From assembly GCA_029860045.1 (NCBI GenBank), contig JAOUBY010000016.1:1-39904 (forward strand): a stretch of 39,904 bases of DNA. Reading direction: 5' to 3'. The DNA is from Gammaproteobacteria bacterium. Its GTDB lineage: Bacteria > Pseudomonadota > Gammaproteobacteria > UBA9214. Positions 7,494 through 15,629 of the stretch are shown one piece after another; the first letter of the stretch is position 1; every line of letters starts with the position of its first letter. Under the pieces are notes generated by a model. It did not search any database. It saw only the letters and a program-made list of their open reading frames with translations, and had not been told where the DNA came from. Made by a program: the position numbers and the translations under genes.

Positions 7494-9632
7494 TCAGGTG
7501 TCGGCGAGGCTTTCCAGCAGGGTTGTTTGTGCGCTGACCGGCTGACTGTCGCCGGGTTGCAGCCGCTGATAACTGCCATCTGCTTTCATCTCCCATGCCT
7601 GGGTGTTGTCGGCGAGACAGATACCGAGTTCGCGCATGATGCGTTTCCTGTCCTTTTTTTCGAGTATCGGAAAGGCGATCTCGACACGATTGAACATGTT
7701 GCGTTCCATCAGGTCGGCACTGGCACCGTAGAGCTTGGCGTTGCCGTCATTCTGGAAGTAATAGACCCGGGTATGTTCCAGGAAGCGACCGACAATCGAG
7801 CGCACGCGGATGTTTTCCGAAATACCCGGAATGCCGGGACGCAGGCAGCACATGCCGCGTACAACCAGGTCAATGCTTACGCCTGCACAGGACGCGCGGT
7901 ACAGGGCCTTGATTGCCTTTGCCTCGGTCAGGGAATTGACCTTGATGATGATGCGTGCAGGCTTCCCGTCGCGCGCGTGCTCTGCCTCACGGTCTATCCA
8001 GCGTATCAGTGTCGGATGCAGTGTAAACGGCGACTGCAACAGGTTATGCAGATTCTGTACCTTGCCGAGGCTGGTAAGTTGCATGAATACATTATGTACA
8101 TCTTCGCCGATTCCGGGATCACAGGTCAGCAGCCCGTAGTCGGTATACAGGCGTGCAGTGCGCGGATGATAATTTCCGGTACCCATATGCACGTAGCGGA
8201 CCAGTCCTTTTTTCGCTTCCTTGCGAACGACCAGCAACATCTTGGCGTGGGTCTTGTAACCCACCACGCCATACACAACGTGTGCACCGGCTTCCTGCAG
8301 ACGGCTGGCCAGCTCGATGTTTTCCGCTTCGTCAAACCGGGCGCGTAGCTCGATGACGACGGTCACTTCCTTGCCTGCCCGTGCAGCGTTGACCAGCGCA
8401 TCGACCACGGCCGAGTCCGGGCCGGTTCGGTACAGGGTCTGCTTGATGGCGAGTACATCGGGGTCGGTAGCAGCCTGCCTGACCAGGTCAATGACCGGCA
8501 CGAATGACTGATACGGGTGGTGCAGCAGGATGTTGCCCTGCGAGATGGCTTCGAAGATGTTTTTGGAAGTCTTGAGACGGTCCGGCAGGCCCGAGGTGAA
8601 GCCCTTGAACTTCAGGTCGGGACGATCAACCAGGTCGTATACCGCAAGCATGCGGTTCAGGTTCACCGGTCCATTGGCCTGGAATAACTCGTCCGGGCTC
8701 AACTGGAATTCCTGCAGCAGGTAATTGCGTAAATCTTCCGGACAGTTGTCTGCCACCTCCAGGCGTACCGTGTCACCGTAGCGGCGTGCGCCAAGTTCTC
8801 CCTCCAGTGCGCGCGCAAGGTCCTCGATTTCTTCCTCGTCAACAAACAGATCGCTGTTTCTTGTCACCCGGAACTGGTAACAGCCGGTACTTTTCATGCC
8901 CGGGAACAGTTCATCGACAAAGGCATGGATAATGGATGACAGGAATACGAACGCATGTTTCCTGCCACCTGTTACGGATTCAGGTAATGGAATGATGCGC
9001 GGCAGTACCCGCGGGGCCTGGATAACGGCCAGTGCCGAGTCACGGCCGAATGCATCCTTGCCCTTCAGTGAAACGATGAAGTTCAGGCTCTTGTTCAGCA
9101 CTTTCGGAAAGGGGTGTGCCGGGTCCAGGCCCAGCGGGCTGAGAATCGGCGTCAGTTGTTTTCTGAAAAACGTGCTCAGCCATTCTTCCTGCTCGCCGCT
9201 CCACTCCGAGCGTTTCAGGAAAAGAATGTCCTGTTCGGCCAGCTGCGGAATGAGTTCCTCGCTGAGAATACGGTACTGCTCATCAATGAATGCCCGGGTC
9301 TTGCCGGACAGGACCTTGAGCACCTCGGCCGGGGTATGGTTGTCCGGGCCTGATTGCATGGCGCCTGATTTGGCGTGCTGCTTGAGTACGGCAATCCTGA
9401 TCTCGAAGAATTCGTCCAGGTTGCTGCTGGAGATGCACAGGTGTTTCAGGCGTTCCAGCAGGGGAAACGAGTTGTCCCGGGCGTATTCCAGTACGCGGTG
9501 GTTGAATTCCAGCAGGCTCAGGTAGCGGTTGATGTACAGTTCCGGCTGCTGCAGGGTGTCGTCATCCGGTTCCGCAGCGGCCCTGGGTGCCTGGATATCC
9601 GGGTTACCAATATTTATGATATTTGATGTCAT
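7494..9632 (-). CDS. ppk: Polyphosphate kinase 1
   Basis: PPK1 reversibly polymerises the gamma-phosphate of ATP into inorganic polyphosphate. All four parts are present: N-terminal helical domain (RYLSLLEFNHRVLEYA), head domain, and two phospholipase-D-like C-terminal domains. The phosphorylated histidine sits in GYKTHAKMLL at residue 462, and the second conserved patch is HMGTGNYHPRTARLYTDYGLLT. Length, 712 residues, is slightly above the usual 690 because of a poorly conserved 25-residue N-terminal extension. No good ribosome binding site precedes ATG 9632. It is the first gene of a probable ppk-sixA-(grxC) transcript. Confidence 0.96.
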   Translation of the reverse strand: MTSNIINIGNPDIQAPRAAAEPDDDTLQQPELYINRYLSLLEFNHRVLEYARDNSFPLLERLKHLCISSSNLDEFFEIRIAVLKQHAKSGAMQSGPDNHTPAEVLKVLSGKTRAFIDEQYRILSEELIPQLAEQDILFLKRSEWSGEQEEWLSTFFRKQLTPILSPLGLDPAHPFPKVLNKSLNFIVSLKGKDAFGRDSALAVIQAPRVLPRIIPLPESVTGGRKHAFVFLSSIIHAFVDELFPGMKSTGCYQFRVTRNSDLFVDEEEIEDLARALEGELGARRYGDTVRLEVADNCPEDLRNYLLQEFQLSPDELFQANGPVNLNRMLAVYDLVDRPDLKFKGFTSGLPDRLKTSKNIFEAISQGNILLHHPYQSFVPVIDLVRQAATDPDVLAIKQTLYRTGPDSAVVDALVNAARAGKEVTVVIELRARFDEAENIELASRLQEAGAHVVYGVVGYKTHAKMLLVVRKEAKKGLVRYVHMGTGNYHPRTARLYTDYGLLTCDPGIGEDVHNVFMQLTSLGKVQNLHNLLQSPFTLHPTLIRWIDREAEHARDGKPARIIIKVNSLTEAKAIKALYRASCAGVSIDLVVRGMCCLRPGIPGISENIRVRSIVGRFLEHTRVYYFQNDGNAKLYGASADLMERNMFNRVEIAFPILEKKDRKRIMRELGICLADNTQAWEMKADGSYQRLQPGDSQPVSAQTTLLESLADT

Positions 9633-9879
9633 CGAGGTGAACGTTGTTACGGGTTACTGTGTGAACAGGATGCGGGTAAAACGTTGCTATCAGTCGTCAT
9701 GCTATCACCGCACGTTATGCGGATTATCTTAAATCAATTTCCCCGGCTATTGCAGAATTGAGGTGATCTTGTCGCATTGGCCGGCCTGCCAGGGCTGTGC
9801 CGGCAGTTCTACCTGGGCAATAGTTGCCGGGCAGGGTCACCTGCTTGACGGCAGTTCGTCAAATTACTGACAATTTTTG

Positions 9880-10104
9880 CTATTGAAGAGTGGCCAGCTT
9901 GTCGAACAGTTGCTTGCCGATCAGGCCCATCAATTCTTCCATGGTCAGACTGTCAGGCACTTGTTTTACATTGGAAAACCAGATGTCTTCCACCTGTCCG
10001 TTGTTCTCTGCGGTTTGCTCCGAGACCAGCGGCAGACCCACGAAAACGCCCTGTTTCCCATCATCAAGGCCAACGGTAATTAATTGAAGTTCAAGTGTTT
10101 TCAT
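9880..10104 (-). CDS. Small hypothetical protein
   Basis: A 74-residue acidic soluble protein I do not recognise. It has alternating beta-type segments (TLELQLITVGLDDGKQGVFVGLPLV) followed by a helix (TMEELMGLIGKQLFDKLATL). GGAGGT seven bases before ATG 10104 is one of the best Shine-Dalgarno sequences in the window, which strongly supports translation. It lies alone on the minus strand, 105 bp after the K+ channel gene stop and upstream of ppk by 247 bp. Confidence 0.6.
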   Translation of the reverse strand: MKTLELQLITVGLDDGKQGVFVGLPLVSEQTAENNGQVEDIWFSNVKQVPDSLTMEELMGLIGKQLFDKLATLQ

Positions 10105-10209
10105 GTCGTTACCTCCATTTTTGCCCCGGATTCGCTGGAGAGGGCAGGTTTTCAGGGAGTACGACAATAACCATGCATTTCGCATGCCATTTCAAAGAGG
10201 GGAGGTGGT

Positions 10210-11910
10210 TTAGCTGTGCCGTCCCTGTGATAACAGGCGCCAGACGGTGCCGCTGGGCCGGTCATACCCGGTGCAGATGAAATTCAGGGCATTGAAGTTA
10301 TGTGCTGCCCAGTGCATGTGGGATTCGGCATGGCGCTGTCCGCAGAACAACAACTGGTCGCCCGCTTGCAGTGGGGTATCGTCCTCTGGCAACAGCAGTT
10401 CATCATTGTTTTGGTGTTTGATATAAAGCGGCACGCAGGGCAGCATCTGGCTGGTTTCATGAGGGTCTGTAGTGAGGTCTTTCACGGTCACGGCCATGCC
10501 CTTGCCAAATGCCTCCAGCAGGGCCGGGGTTTGTTCCCGGGAAATATTCAGTGTCCAGGTTTCAGGCGGCGCGTCGGTGAGAATTCCGACCACGCGGCTG
10601 ACCAGGATATTGGCCCAGCTTTCATTCTGTAACCGGGCCAGGCGTAGAAAATCGCTCAGCAGGGGATTGGTCAACAGGTCGATGACACGCTGACCAATAA
10701 TCTTGCCGGACTGCATGACGAGGTCGATGTCCGCTGCGTTGAAAATGGCATCGTTACTGCGTTGATTCTGCCGTGCCACTGTAAACAGGTTCTCGTTCAT
10801 GTCCAGTGCGGTCATGATGATGGACAGGTTGTTGGCATCGTCATCGGTGCCGGCAATGATGCCCACGGCCTGCTCGATGCCGGCTTCATGCAGGGTGATA
10901 GCCTCGGTGCCGCGCCCGGCAACGGTGTTTTCCGGTGCCGAGGTGCTCTCGATGTCGTATTCAATGATGACGGTTTGTATTCCCTTGAATGACAGGCTGC
11001 GCTGCACGGCCTTGCCAAAGCGGCCATAGCCGCACAGCACCCAGGTGCCGCGTGGCGGTGCGACGAACTCGGACAGTGGCGCCTCGTGGATACTGGTCAT
11101 CCACTCATAGACCAGGTACATGCTCGGTGACTGGAACATCATGGCGAAGCGACTGGCGAAGGTGTCAAATGGATTGATGATGTAGTCAGTGCCAAACGAT
11201 GCCATGTTGGCCTGTGAGTCATGCGTTTCGGCGCGGCAGATGACCGGCAGTTCGGGTGCCAGCAGTTTGCTGCTGATGGCGATAGTCAGGTTGACATGGT
11301 CAATACCTGTCATTGCGATCACTCCGGCGCAATGCGGCTTTTTCAGGCCGGCGACGTACAGTGCCGATGAGTCGGTGACATCGGCGCACAGGGCAGGGAC
11401 ATGTACCTGGAAATTCTCCAGTTGCAGGGTCTGCACCCGGTGCTCGTTGCGGTCGATTACCACGCTGCGGATATTGTCCTCGGCCAGTTCCCGCGTTATC
11501 AGGTAACCGGCATCACCAAGACCGCACACCAGGTAAAACGGTTCATGGATGCGCCGTACTGATCGGGTAAAGGTAGTGAATGCCAGCGCCCGCCTGACTG
11601 CCGGGTCCTGCAGCATCGCAAACAGTGAACCGATGGCATACAGCCACGAGATGACCGTGAGATACATCGCCACATTCGTCCACAGGCGTTGCGGATCGGT
11701 GAACGGATAGGGGATTTCACCAAAGCCGATGGTGGAGCCCATGAAGCTGACAAAGTAAAAGGCATGAAACAGGCTCATGTGCCAGGTGTTGCCCTGGTCG
11801 TCCACGCCGGGTATCAGCACCAGCCCGAGAATGGATATCGCGTACACCAGGATGATGGCAATCAGCGGCAGCCGCATGCGCCGCAACATCAGGTAGACGA
11901 GATTTTGCAT
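10210..11910 (-). CDS. K+ channel protein with tandem TrkA-N (RCK) domains
   Basis: A 566-residue membrane protein. The first 95 residues form two transmembrane helices around a pore loop whose selectivity filter reads STIGFGEIPY in place of the usual T-V-G-Y-G-D. Two Rossmann-type TrkA-N/RCK modules follow: YLVCGLGDAGYLITREL with a RNEHRV second-strand end, and WVLCGYGRFGKAVQRSL with EYDIES. TrkA-C-like ligand-binding segments come after these. The layout is that of ligand-gated bacterial potassium channels controlled by NAD(H) or other ligands. It starts 6 bp after the DUF6394-like gene on the same strand, so both are probably expressed together. Confidence 0.85.
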   Translation of the reverse strand: MQNLVYLMLRRMRLPLIAIILVYAISILGLVLIPGVDDQGNTWHMSLFHAFYFVSFMGSTIGFGEIPYPFTDPQRLWTNVAMYLTVISWLYAIGSLFAMLQDPAVRRALAFTTFTRSVRRIHEPFYLVCGLGDAGYLITRELAEDNIRSVVIDRNEHRVQTLQLENFQVHVPALCADVTDSSALYVAGLKKPHCAGVIAMTGIDHVNLTIAISSKLLAPELPVICRAETHDSQANMASFGTDYIINPFDTFASRFAMMFQSPSMYLVYEWMTSIHEAPLSEFVAPPRGTWVLCGYGRFGKAVQRSLSFKGIQTVIIEYDIESTSAPENTVAGRGTEAITLHEAGIEQAVGIIAGTDDDANNLSIIMTALDMNENLFTVARQNQRSNDAIFNAADIDLVMQSGKIIGQRVIDLLTNPLLSDFLRLARLQNESWANILVSRVVGILTDAPPETWTLNISREQTPALLEAFGKGMAVTVKDLTTDPHETSQMLPCVPLYIKHQNNDELLLPEDDTPLQAGDQLLFCGQRHAESHMHWAAHNFNALNFICTGYDRPSGTVWRLLSQGRHS

Positions 11911-11916
11911 ATCCGG

Positions 11917-12300
11917 TTAGCGGCGGAACATCACTGTTTCGGTTACCAGGATGATGACGGAGGTGACATTGGCCAGCAGCGCGCCTCCTGACAGCGACAC
12001 GATGCTCGACATCACCATCGGGGTCAGTCCGGTGCCGGTGCCATGCTCCGATATGGTCCAGACGATAACCGCGCCGATTAACTGCAGGTCTGCCACCAGG
12101 CTGGTGGCCAGCAGCACGGCGCCGATGTGTGCGCGATCACCGAACTTCATGATGGTGGCGATCAGGCTGACGACCAGTGCGGCGTAGAGTTCGTAGACAT
12201 TGTGGTGGTTGGGATCGTCCAGATCGCCGATAAAAAACCCGAAGTTCAGGGTCAGTGACAACACGATGAAAAATGCGAAGACGACTTTCTCCAGGTTCAT
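11917..12300 (-). CDS. DUF6394-like integral membrane protein
   Basis: A 127-residue protein with four predicted membrane helices: FAFFIVLSLTLNFGFFIGDL, YAALVVSLIATIM, AVLLATSLVADLQLIGAVIVW and the C-terminal NVTSVIILVTETV. It fits the DUF6394 family as I remember it, a set of small membrane proteins of unknown function. GGAGGA lies about eight bases before ATG 12300. The stop is 6 bp from the start of the K+ channel gene, and this close spacing suggests a functional link to ion transport, which is inference. The start is divergent from the metallophosphoesterase gene. Confidence 0.65.
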   Translation of the reverse strand: MNLEKVVFAFFIVLSLTLNFGFFIGDLDDPNHHNVYELYAALVVSLIATIMKFGDRAHIGAVLLATSLVADLQLIGAVIVWTISEHGTGTGLTPMVMSSIVSLSGGALLANVTSVIILVTETVMFRR

Positions 12301-12444
12301 TGCGGGTTCCTCCGGTGTCCTGGTTATCCGGCGCGCCAAGCGTGCCCTGGTGCAACCGTAGCAAAGGGTTCTCCGGATAACAATGTGCATGCGCTGCAGG
12401 GTTGTCCGATTGAAAAAACCGGCAGGGCGACCGACAATGGTGTT

Positions 12445-13398
12445 ATGGGTGCTGCTGAAACAGACGAGGAAACACTGCTGGCATTACAGGCGCGTGTTGG
12501 CAAGATACATCTGCGTCAGCGACTGGGTATGGAGGGTGTCTACGAGCACAAGGTTTTCGGGCAGGGCCGAACCTTCTTCCACATCGAGAACTGGTATTCG
12601 TTGCGCACCCTGATCCGCAATTCACTGCGCCTGACCATGCTGCATGGCCGCAGCCGGCGCAATGCGCGTCGTATTGTTCTCCGCGAGAACCCTATTCCTG
12701 TTGTCGGGCTGCCGCCAGCCTTCGAGGGTTTCACAATCCTGCATATTAGCGATCTGCACCTGGATATTGCCCCGGACTTTCCGCGTGTGCTGGGCGAGGC
12801 GGTGAGTCAATTAAAGTATGACCTGTGCGTGCTTACCGGCGATTACCGCGCAGAGACCTTTGGTCCCTGTCATGCGGCGCTGGATGGGCTGACGCAGGTG
12901 CGGGCGCAACTCGGTAAGGAAGTCTATGGGGTGCTGGGAAATCACGACTCCATCCGCATGCTGCCGGCTATCGAGGCGATGGGCATTCGTATGCTGATGA
13001 ACGAGCAGGTTGCCGTGCAGCGTGATGGACAATGCATCTACCTTGCCGGGATTGATGACCCGCACTACTTCCGCGCCGATAACCTGGAGAAGGCCGCCGA
13101 TGCCATCCCGGATGACAGTGTTTCAATCCTGCTGTCGCATTCCCCGGAGATCTACAAGCTGGCCAGACATGCCGATTTTAATATCATGTTGTGTGGACAT
13201 ACCCACGGTGGGCAAATCTGCCTGCCGGGTGGTATCGCGGTGATCAAGAACGCCTCCTGCCGCCGCGAGTTCTGCTCCGGTGCCTGGAGCTATCACGGCA
13301 TGGCAGGGTATACCTCTACCGGCTCCGGGGCCTGTGTTGTGGATGTCAGGATCAATTGTCCGCCGGAAATCGTTCTTCACCGTTTACATGTCGCCTGA
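12445..13398 (+). CDS. Calcineurin-like metallophosphoesterase
   Basis: The protein holds the complete metallophosphoesterase signature: ISDLHLD (first metal ligands), LTGDYRAE, GVLGNHDS, SHSPE and CGHTHGGQICLP. The order and spacing resemble YaeI/YkuE-type enzymes acting on phosphodiesters, sometimes on lipids. The preceding 110 residues include ENWYSLRTLIRNSLRLTML, a possible amphipathic membrane-contact region, with no clear transmembrane helix. Start is uncertain: ATG 12445 is used here, while an in-frame ATG at 12385 would add 20 residues; neither has a good ribosome binding site. The last 22 bp overlap the convergent CarS-like gene. Confidence 0.83.
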   Translation: MGAAETDEETLLALQARVGKIHLRQRLGMEGVYEHKVFGQGRTFFHIENWYSLRTLIRNSLRLTMLHGRSRRNARRIVLRENPIPVVGLPPAFEGFTILHISDLHLDIAPDFPRVLGEAVSQLKYDLCVLTGDYRAETFGPCHAALDGLTQVRAQLGKEVYGVLGNHDSIRMLPAIEAMGIRMLMNEQVAVQRDGQCIYLAGIDDPHYFRADNLEKAADAIPDDSVSILLSHSPEIYKLARHADFNIMLCGHTHGGQICLPGGIAVIKNASCRREFCSGAWSYHGMAGYTSTGSGACVVDVRINCPPEIVLHRLHVA

Positions 13399-13862
13399 CG
13401 GGGATTGATGATCCGGGAAAGCAGCAGGTCGATGACAATAAAGACAGTAATGACCACGGCCATTTCCGGTACTGTCGCTGTGTGTACCGGCTGCAAAACC
13501 AGCAAGGGCAGCAGCGCTTCAGGTAACTGATCGAGCCCCGGTTGTGAACAACTGGACGGAAACCCCAGCCGGCGTTTGATAAAACTGGATAGCAGGTCAC
13601 CCAGCATGGCCAGACCGCCAAACAGTGCTCCGTGTATATAGGTAAACCCGACCAGTGGGGCGCACAGGGTGCTGGCACCGATGGCAGCCAGTACGCCGCG
13701 AATTGTCTTGGAGGCGCCTAGCCAGGGGCGCTGGTCAGGGAACAGGCGCCCGGCATCCAGCGGTTGATTGCAGCGCGGCCCCAGCAACAGGCCAAGCACA
13801 ACCGGCGCGCCATTGGCCACGACGATCAACAACAGCAGTTCACTGATCAGCCAGATTCGCAT
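13377..13862 (-). CDS. CarS-like CDP-archaeol synthase family protein
   Basis: A 161-residue membrane protein with about four helices that matches the CarS (CDP-archaeol synthase) family rather than the longer CdsA. Signature segments are WLGASKTIRG, GDLLSSFIKRRLG and GLDQLPEALLP, containing the Lys/Arg and Asp residues used for CTP and Mg binding. In archaea the enzyme transfers CMP from CTP to an unsaturated archaetidic acid; in bacteria such homologues presumably act on a phosphatidate-like or polyprenyl substrate, which is not established. GGAG lies about seven bases before ATG 13862. A 22-bp overlap with the metallophosphoesterase means the two are convergent. Confidence 0.78.
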   Translation of the reverse strand: MRIWLISELLLLIVVANGAPVVLGLLLGPRCNQPLDAGRLFPDQRPWLGASKTIRGVLAAIGASTLCAPLVGFTYIHGALFGGLAMLGDLLSSFIKRRLGFPSSCSQPGLDQLPEALLPLLVLQPVHTATVPEMAVVITVFIVIDLLLSRIINPRQATCKR

Positions 13863-13942
13863 ATCACACTCCGGATGAAAGCGGTCCGGTCTTCAGGGTA
13901 GCGGTTGCCGGGTGCAGATGCGATTGGCGCCGGTAGCCGGGC

Positions 13943-13970
13943 AAAAAAATACCCGCCGTAAGGCGGGTAT
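13943..13970 (-). terminator. Rho-independent terminator acting on the minus strand
   Basis: A perfect 9-bp stem with a GTAA loop spans 13949-13970. Left of it are seven A residues (13943-13949), which is a T-tract directly after the hairpin when read on the minus strand. This is a textbook terminator for a transcript coming from the right. It lies upstream of the CarS-like gene, so it must end something encoded between about 14000 and 14600. Confidence 0.85.
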
Positions 13971-14023
13971 AAAATGGAGGTTGGTGTTGGGCTAACACTC
14001 AATTATCTAATGCTGCATATTCA

Positions 14024-14137
14024 CTAGGTATTGTCGCTGCTGTTCGACCCGGTATCCCGGATCATGACCGTCAGCGGCAGCATGTTGCACTTCACCGATC
14101 CGGCGCGCCGCCTGTTCAGGGCGTGTGCCTGTTCCAT
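14024..14137 (-). CDS. Possible small protein gene
   Basis: A 37-codon frame beginning MEQAHALNRRRAG and ending in SNSSDNT. It is proposed because codons in this frame have a very high share of G or C in third position, as real genes here do, and because a strong terminator follows about 50 bp downstream. The codon bias continues upstream of the ATG through LEDITFNVNECSSPDT to an in-frame TAG at 14186-14188, so the true start could be the CTG at 14185 or lie elsewhere. No convincing ribosome binding site is visible. An overlapping minus-strand frame of 84 codons (14007-14261) and a small regulatory RNA are the alternatives. Confidence 0.3.
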   Translation of the reverse strand: MEQAHALNRRRAGSVKCNMLPLTVMIRDTGSNSSDNT

Positions 14138-14251
14138 GGTATCCGGGCTCGAACACTCGTTGACATTGAAGGTTATGTCTTCCAGCTAATCGTTCCCGGC
14201 TACAAGGCCTGATCGATGAATGAGTATGATTACGCCCGTTGGGCGGGGGCC

Positions 14252-14287
14252 TGTCAACCACAATAGATTGACGCGATTTTTGTCAAT
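14252..14287 (-). promoter_or_regulatory. Possible minus-strand promoter/operator element
   Basis: Two TTGACA hexamers lie about 30 bp apart on the minus strand (complement of 14252-14257 and 14281-14286). The right-hand one overlaps an inverted repeat, ATTGAC at 14267-14272 and GTCAAT at 14282-14287 with nine bases between. The layout could be a -35 region with an operator for the transcript that ends at 13943, but no good -10 box is placed at ideal spacing. Confidence 0.3.
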
Positions 14288-14673
14288 TTGGGGGGAGGGC
14301 GCGTAGGGTTTTGATAATGCTGGATTATCGGAATCGAGTAATTTTTGTATATTCGAAACTCGATTAGAAAAAATCCTCACCGCGCGGCATTATTATCTAA
14401 CCTGTTGTTTATTAATTAATAATTACCCTTTTTGGCAGGGCGTCTGACGCAAAAGCCGGTGTGCGCCGGCCCTGGATAGCAACACAGTTGTTGCTAATCA
14501 TTTCATAAATGCATGTTAATAAAGCGAAACGTGGACAGGCAGAAAAATCTGCGGGTTATTTATCTAATGATAAGTATTTATGAATTTAATAATTCGCTTA
14601 TATGATTTATACTGCGATCAGGCACAATGATTTCTGTACCTGGTTCGAAACACCGGTCTTCTGGAGGTACGCC

Positions 14674-15495
14674 ATGAAAAGAGTATTGCTTTCCGTTCTG
14701 CTGCTTGCTGGTCTGTTGTCACACGCGGCACGTGCCGATGTGGTCGTGCTGGTGCACGGTTACCTGGGCGGTGCCGGTTCCTGGGACTACAGTGGCGTGA
14801 CCACCACGTTGCAACAGCATGGCTGGCAGCGTGCCGGGGTGTATGCCGCAGGCCCGTCAGGTGTGCAATTCATACCTGCCCGGGGCGCGCAGACGGCACA
14901 GAAGTACTACGCGGTAGACCTGCCTTCCGAAGCCCCCATCCTGGTGCAGGTATACCAGTTGCACGAGATCCTCGCGACCATCGCCCGCACCCACAGCGGT
15001 GAGCCGGTCGTGCTGGTTGGTCATTCCGCCGGTGGTGTTGTTGCGCGGGCCGCCCTGGTGCGCGGGGATGTTCACAATGTGAAGGCACTGATTACCATTG
15101 CCAGTCCACACCTCGGGACCGACCGGGCCGAGCAGGCGCTGGATGTGACTGATATCCCGTTCCCGCTTTCCGTGGTCACGGATTTGCTGGGTGGTGACAC
15201 CTACGATACCGCCATGCGTTCGCGCAGTCTCTATATAGACCTGATCCGTCCACAGCCCGGCTCACTGTTGTACTGGCTGAATGCGCAGCCGCACCCGAAT
15301 ATCGAGTATTTCTCCATCGTGCGCGGCCAAACAGCGTCCGGCCGGGGTGACTACATCGTGCCCGCCTACAGCCAGGACATGAACAATGTGCCGGCACTGC
15401 GTGGCCGTTCCTCACTGATTACCGTCCCGGTCCGTCATGGCCTGGAACCGGTCGACGGCGGCATCCTCGTCAACCTGCTGGCTGATCTGCACTGA
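14674..15495 (+). CDS. Exported alpha/beta-hydrolase, lipase-like
   Basis: A 273-residue protein with a clear signal peptide (LLSVLLLAGLLSHAARA cleavage before DVVVL). The mature part opens with VVVLVHGYLGGAGSWDY, the HG oxyanion-hole strand of lipases, and has the nucleophile elbow GHSAGG with Ser118; an Asp in the region after SPHLGTDRAEQ and a His near VPVRHGLE could complete the triad. Lipase or esterase activity in the periplasm or outside the cell is likely; the substrate is unknown. GGAGG sits about eight bases before ATG 14674, preferring this start over the in-frame ATG at 14602. Its upstream region is AT-rich. Confidence 0.85.
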   Translation: MKRVLLSVLLLAGLLSHAARADVVVLVHGYLGGAGSWDYSGVTTTLQQHGWQRAGVYAAGPSGVQFIPARGAQTAQKYYAVDLPSEAPILVQVYQLHEILATIARTHSGEPVVLVGHSAGGVVARAALVRGDVHNVKALITIASPHLGTDRAEQALDVTDIPFPLSVVTDLLGGDTYDTAMRSRSLYIDLIRPQPGSLLYWLNAQPHPNIEYFSIVRGQTASGRGDYIVPAYSQDMNNVPALRGRSSLITVPVRHGLEPVDGGILVNLLADLH

Positions 15496-15508
15496 CAGCC
15501 ACTGTATC

Positions 15509-15527
15509 CCCGGGGTACTGCCCCGGG
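15509..15527. terminator. GC-rich hairpin after the lipase gene
   Basis: A perfect 7-bp stem (CCCGGGG / CCCCGGG) around a 5-base loop lies 13 bp after the lipase stop codon. There is no T-tract, so this is at best a weak or factor-assisted terminator or a processing barrier. Confidence 0.3.
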
Positions 15528-15629
15528 CCGGCGGGGAGTGGATTACCCGTAACCCCTGGGTTATAACTATTTCCGTATTGGCCGACTACTGGTCATGAAC
15601 ATCCGGAAATGCATGCCCAGGGGTAACCC

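Larger units (their letters stand above)
13971..14673. other. Gene-poor AT-rich stretch with structured elements
   Basis: Apart from the possible small gene, no long reading frame is supported. The stretch from 14290 to 14620 is much richer in A and T than its surroundings. It has an 8-bp hairpin with a 4-base loop at 14477-14496 (TAGCAACA / TGTTGCTA), a GC-rich stem GCCGG/CCGGC just before it, and three copies of TTATCTAA at 14003-14010, 14393-14400 and 14560-14567. It probably holds control sequences for the lipase gene to the right and for a minus-strand transcript to the left. Confidence 0.5.

Noticed and set aside
9845-9862. TTGACG / CGTCAA hairpin after the gene at 9880.
   Set aside because: No T-tract follows on the minus strand; it is too weak to be called a terminator.
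14007-14261. 84-codon minus-strand frame ending just before the terminator at 13970.
   Set aside because: Its codon bias is weaker than that of the overlapping frame at 14024-14188 and it has no ribosome binding site, so it is mentioned only as an alternative.
14186-14380. 64-codon minus-strand frame ending in TAG immediately before the possible small gene, suggesting readthrough.
   Set aside because: The upstream half has AT-rich, non-coding composition and overlaps the proposed promoter, so readthrough or a broken longer gene is not supported.
14440-14500. GACGCAAAAGCCGG followed by GCGCCGGCC resembles part of a GEMM (c-di-GMP) riboswitch.
   Set aside because: The GNRA-capped second helix and the GGGCAAACC part of the consensus are absent, so I would not call a riboswitch without a covariance-model search.
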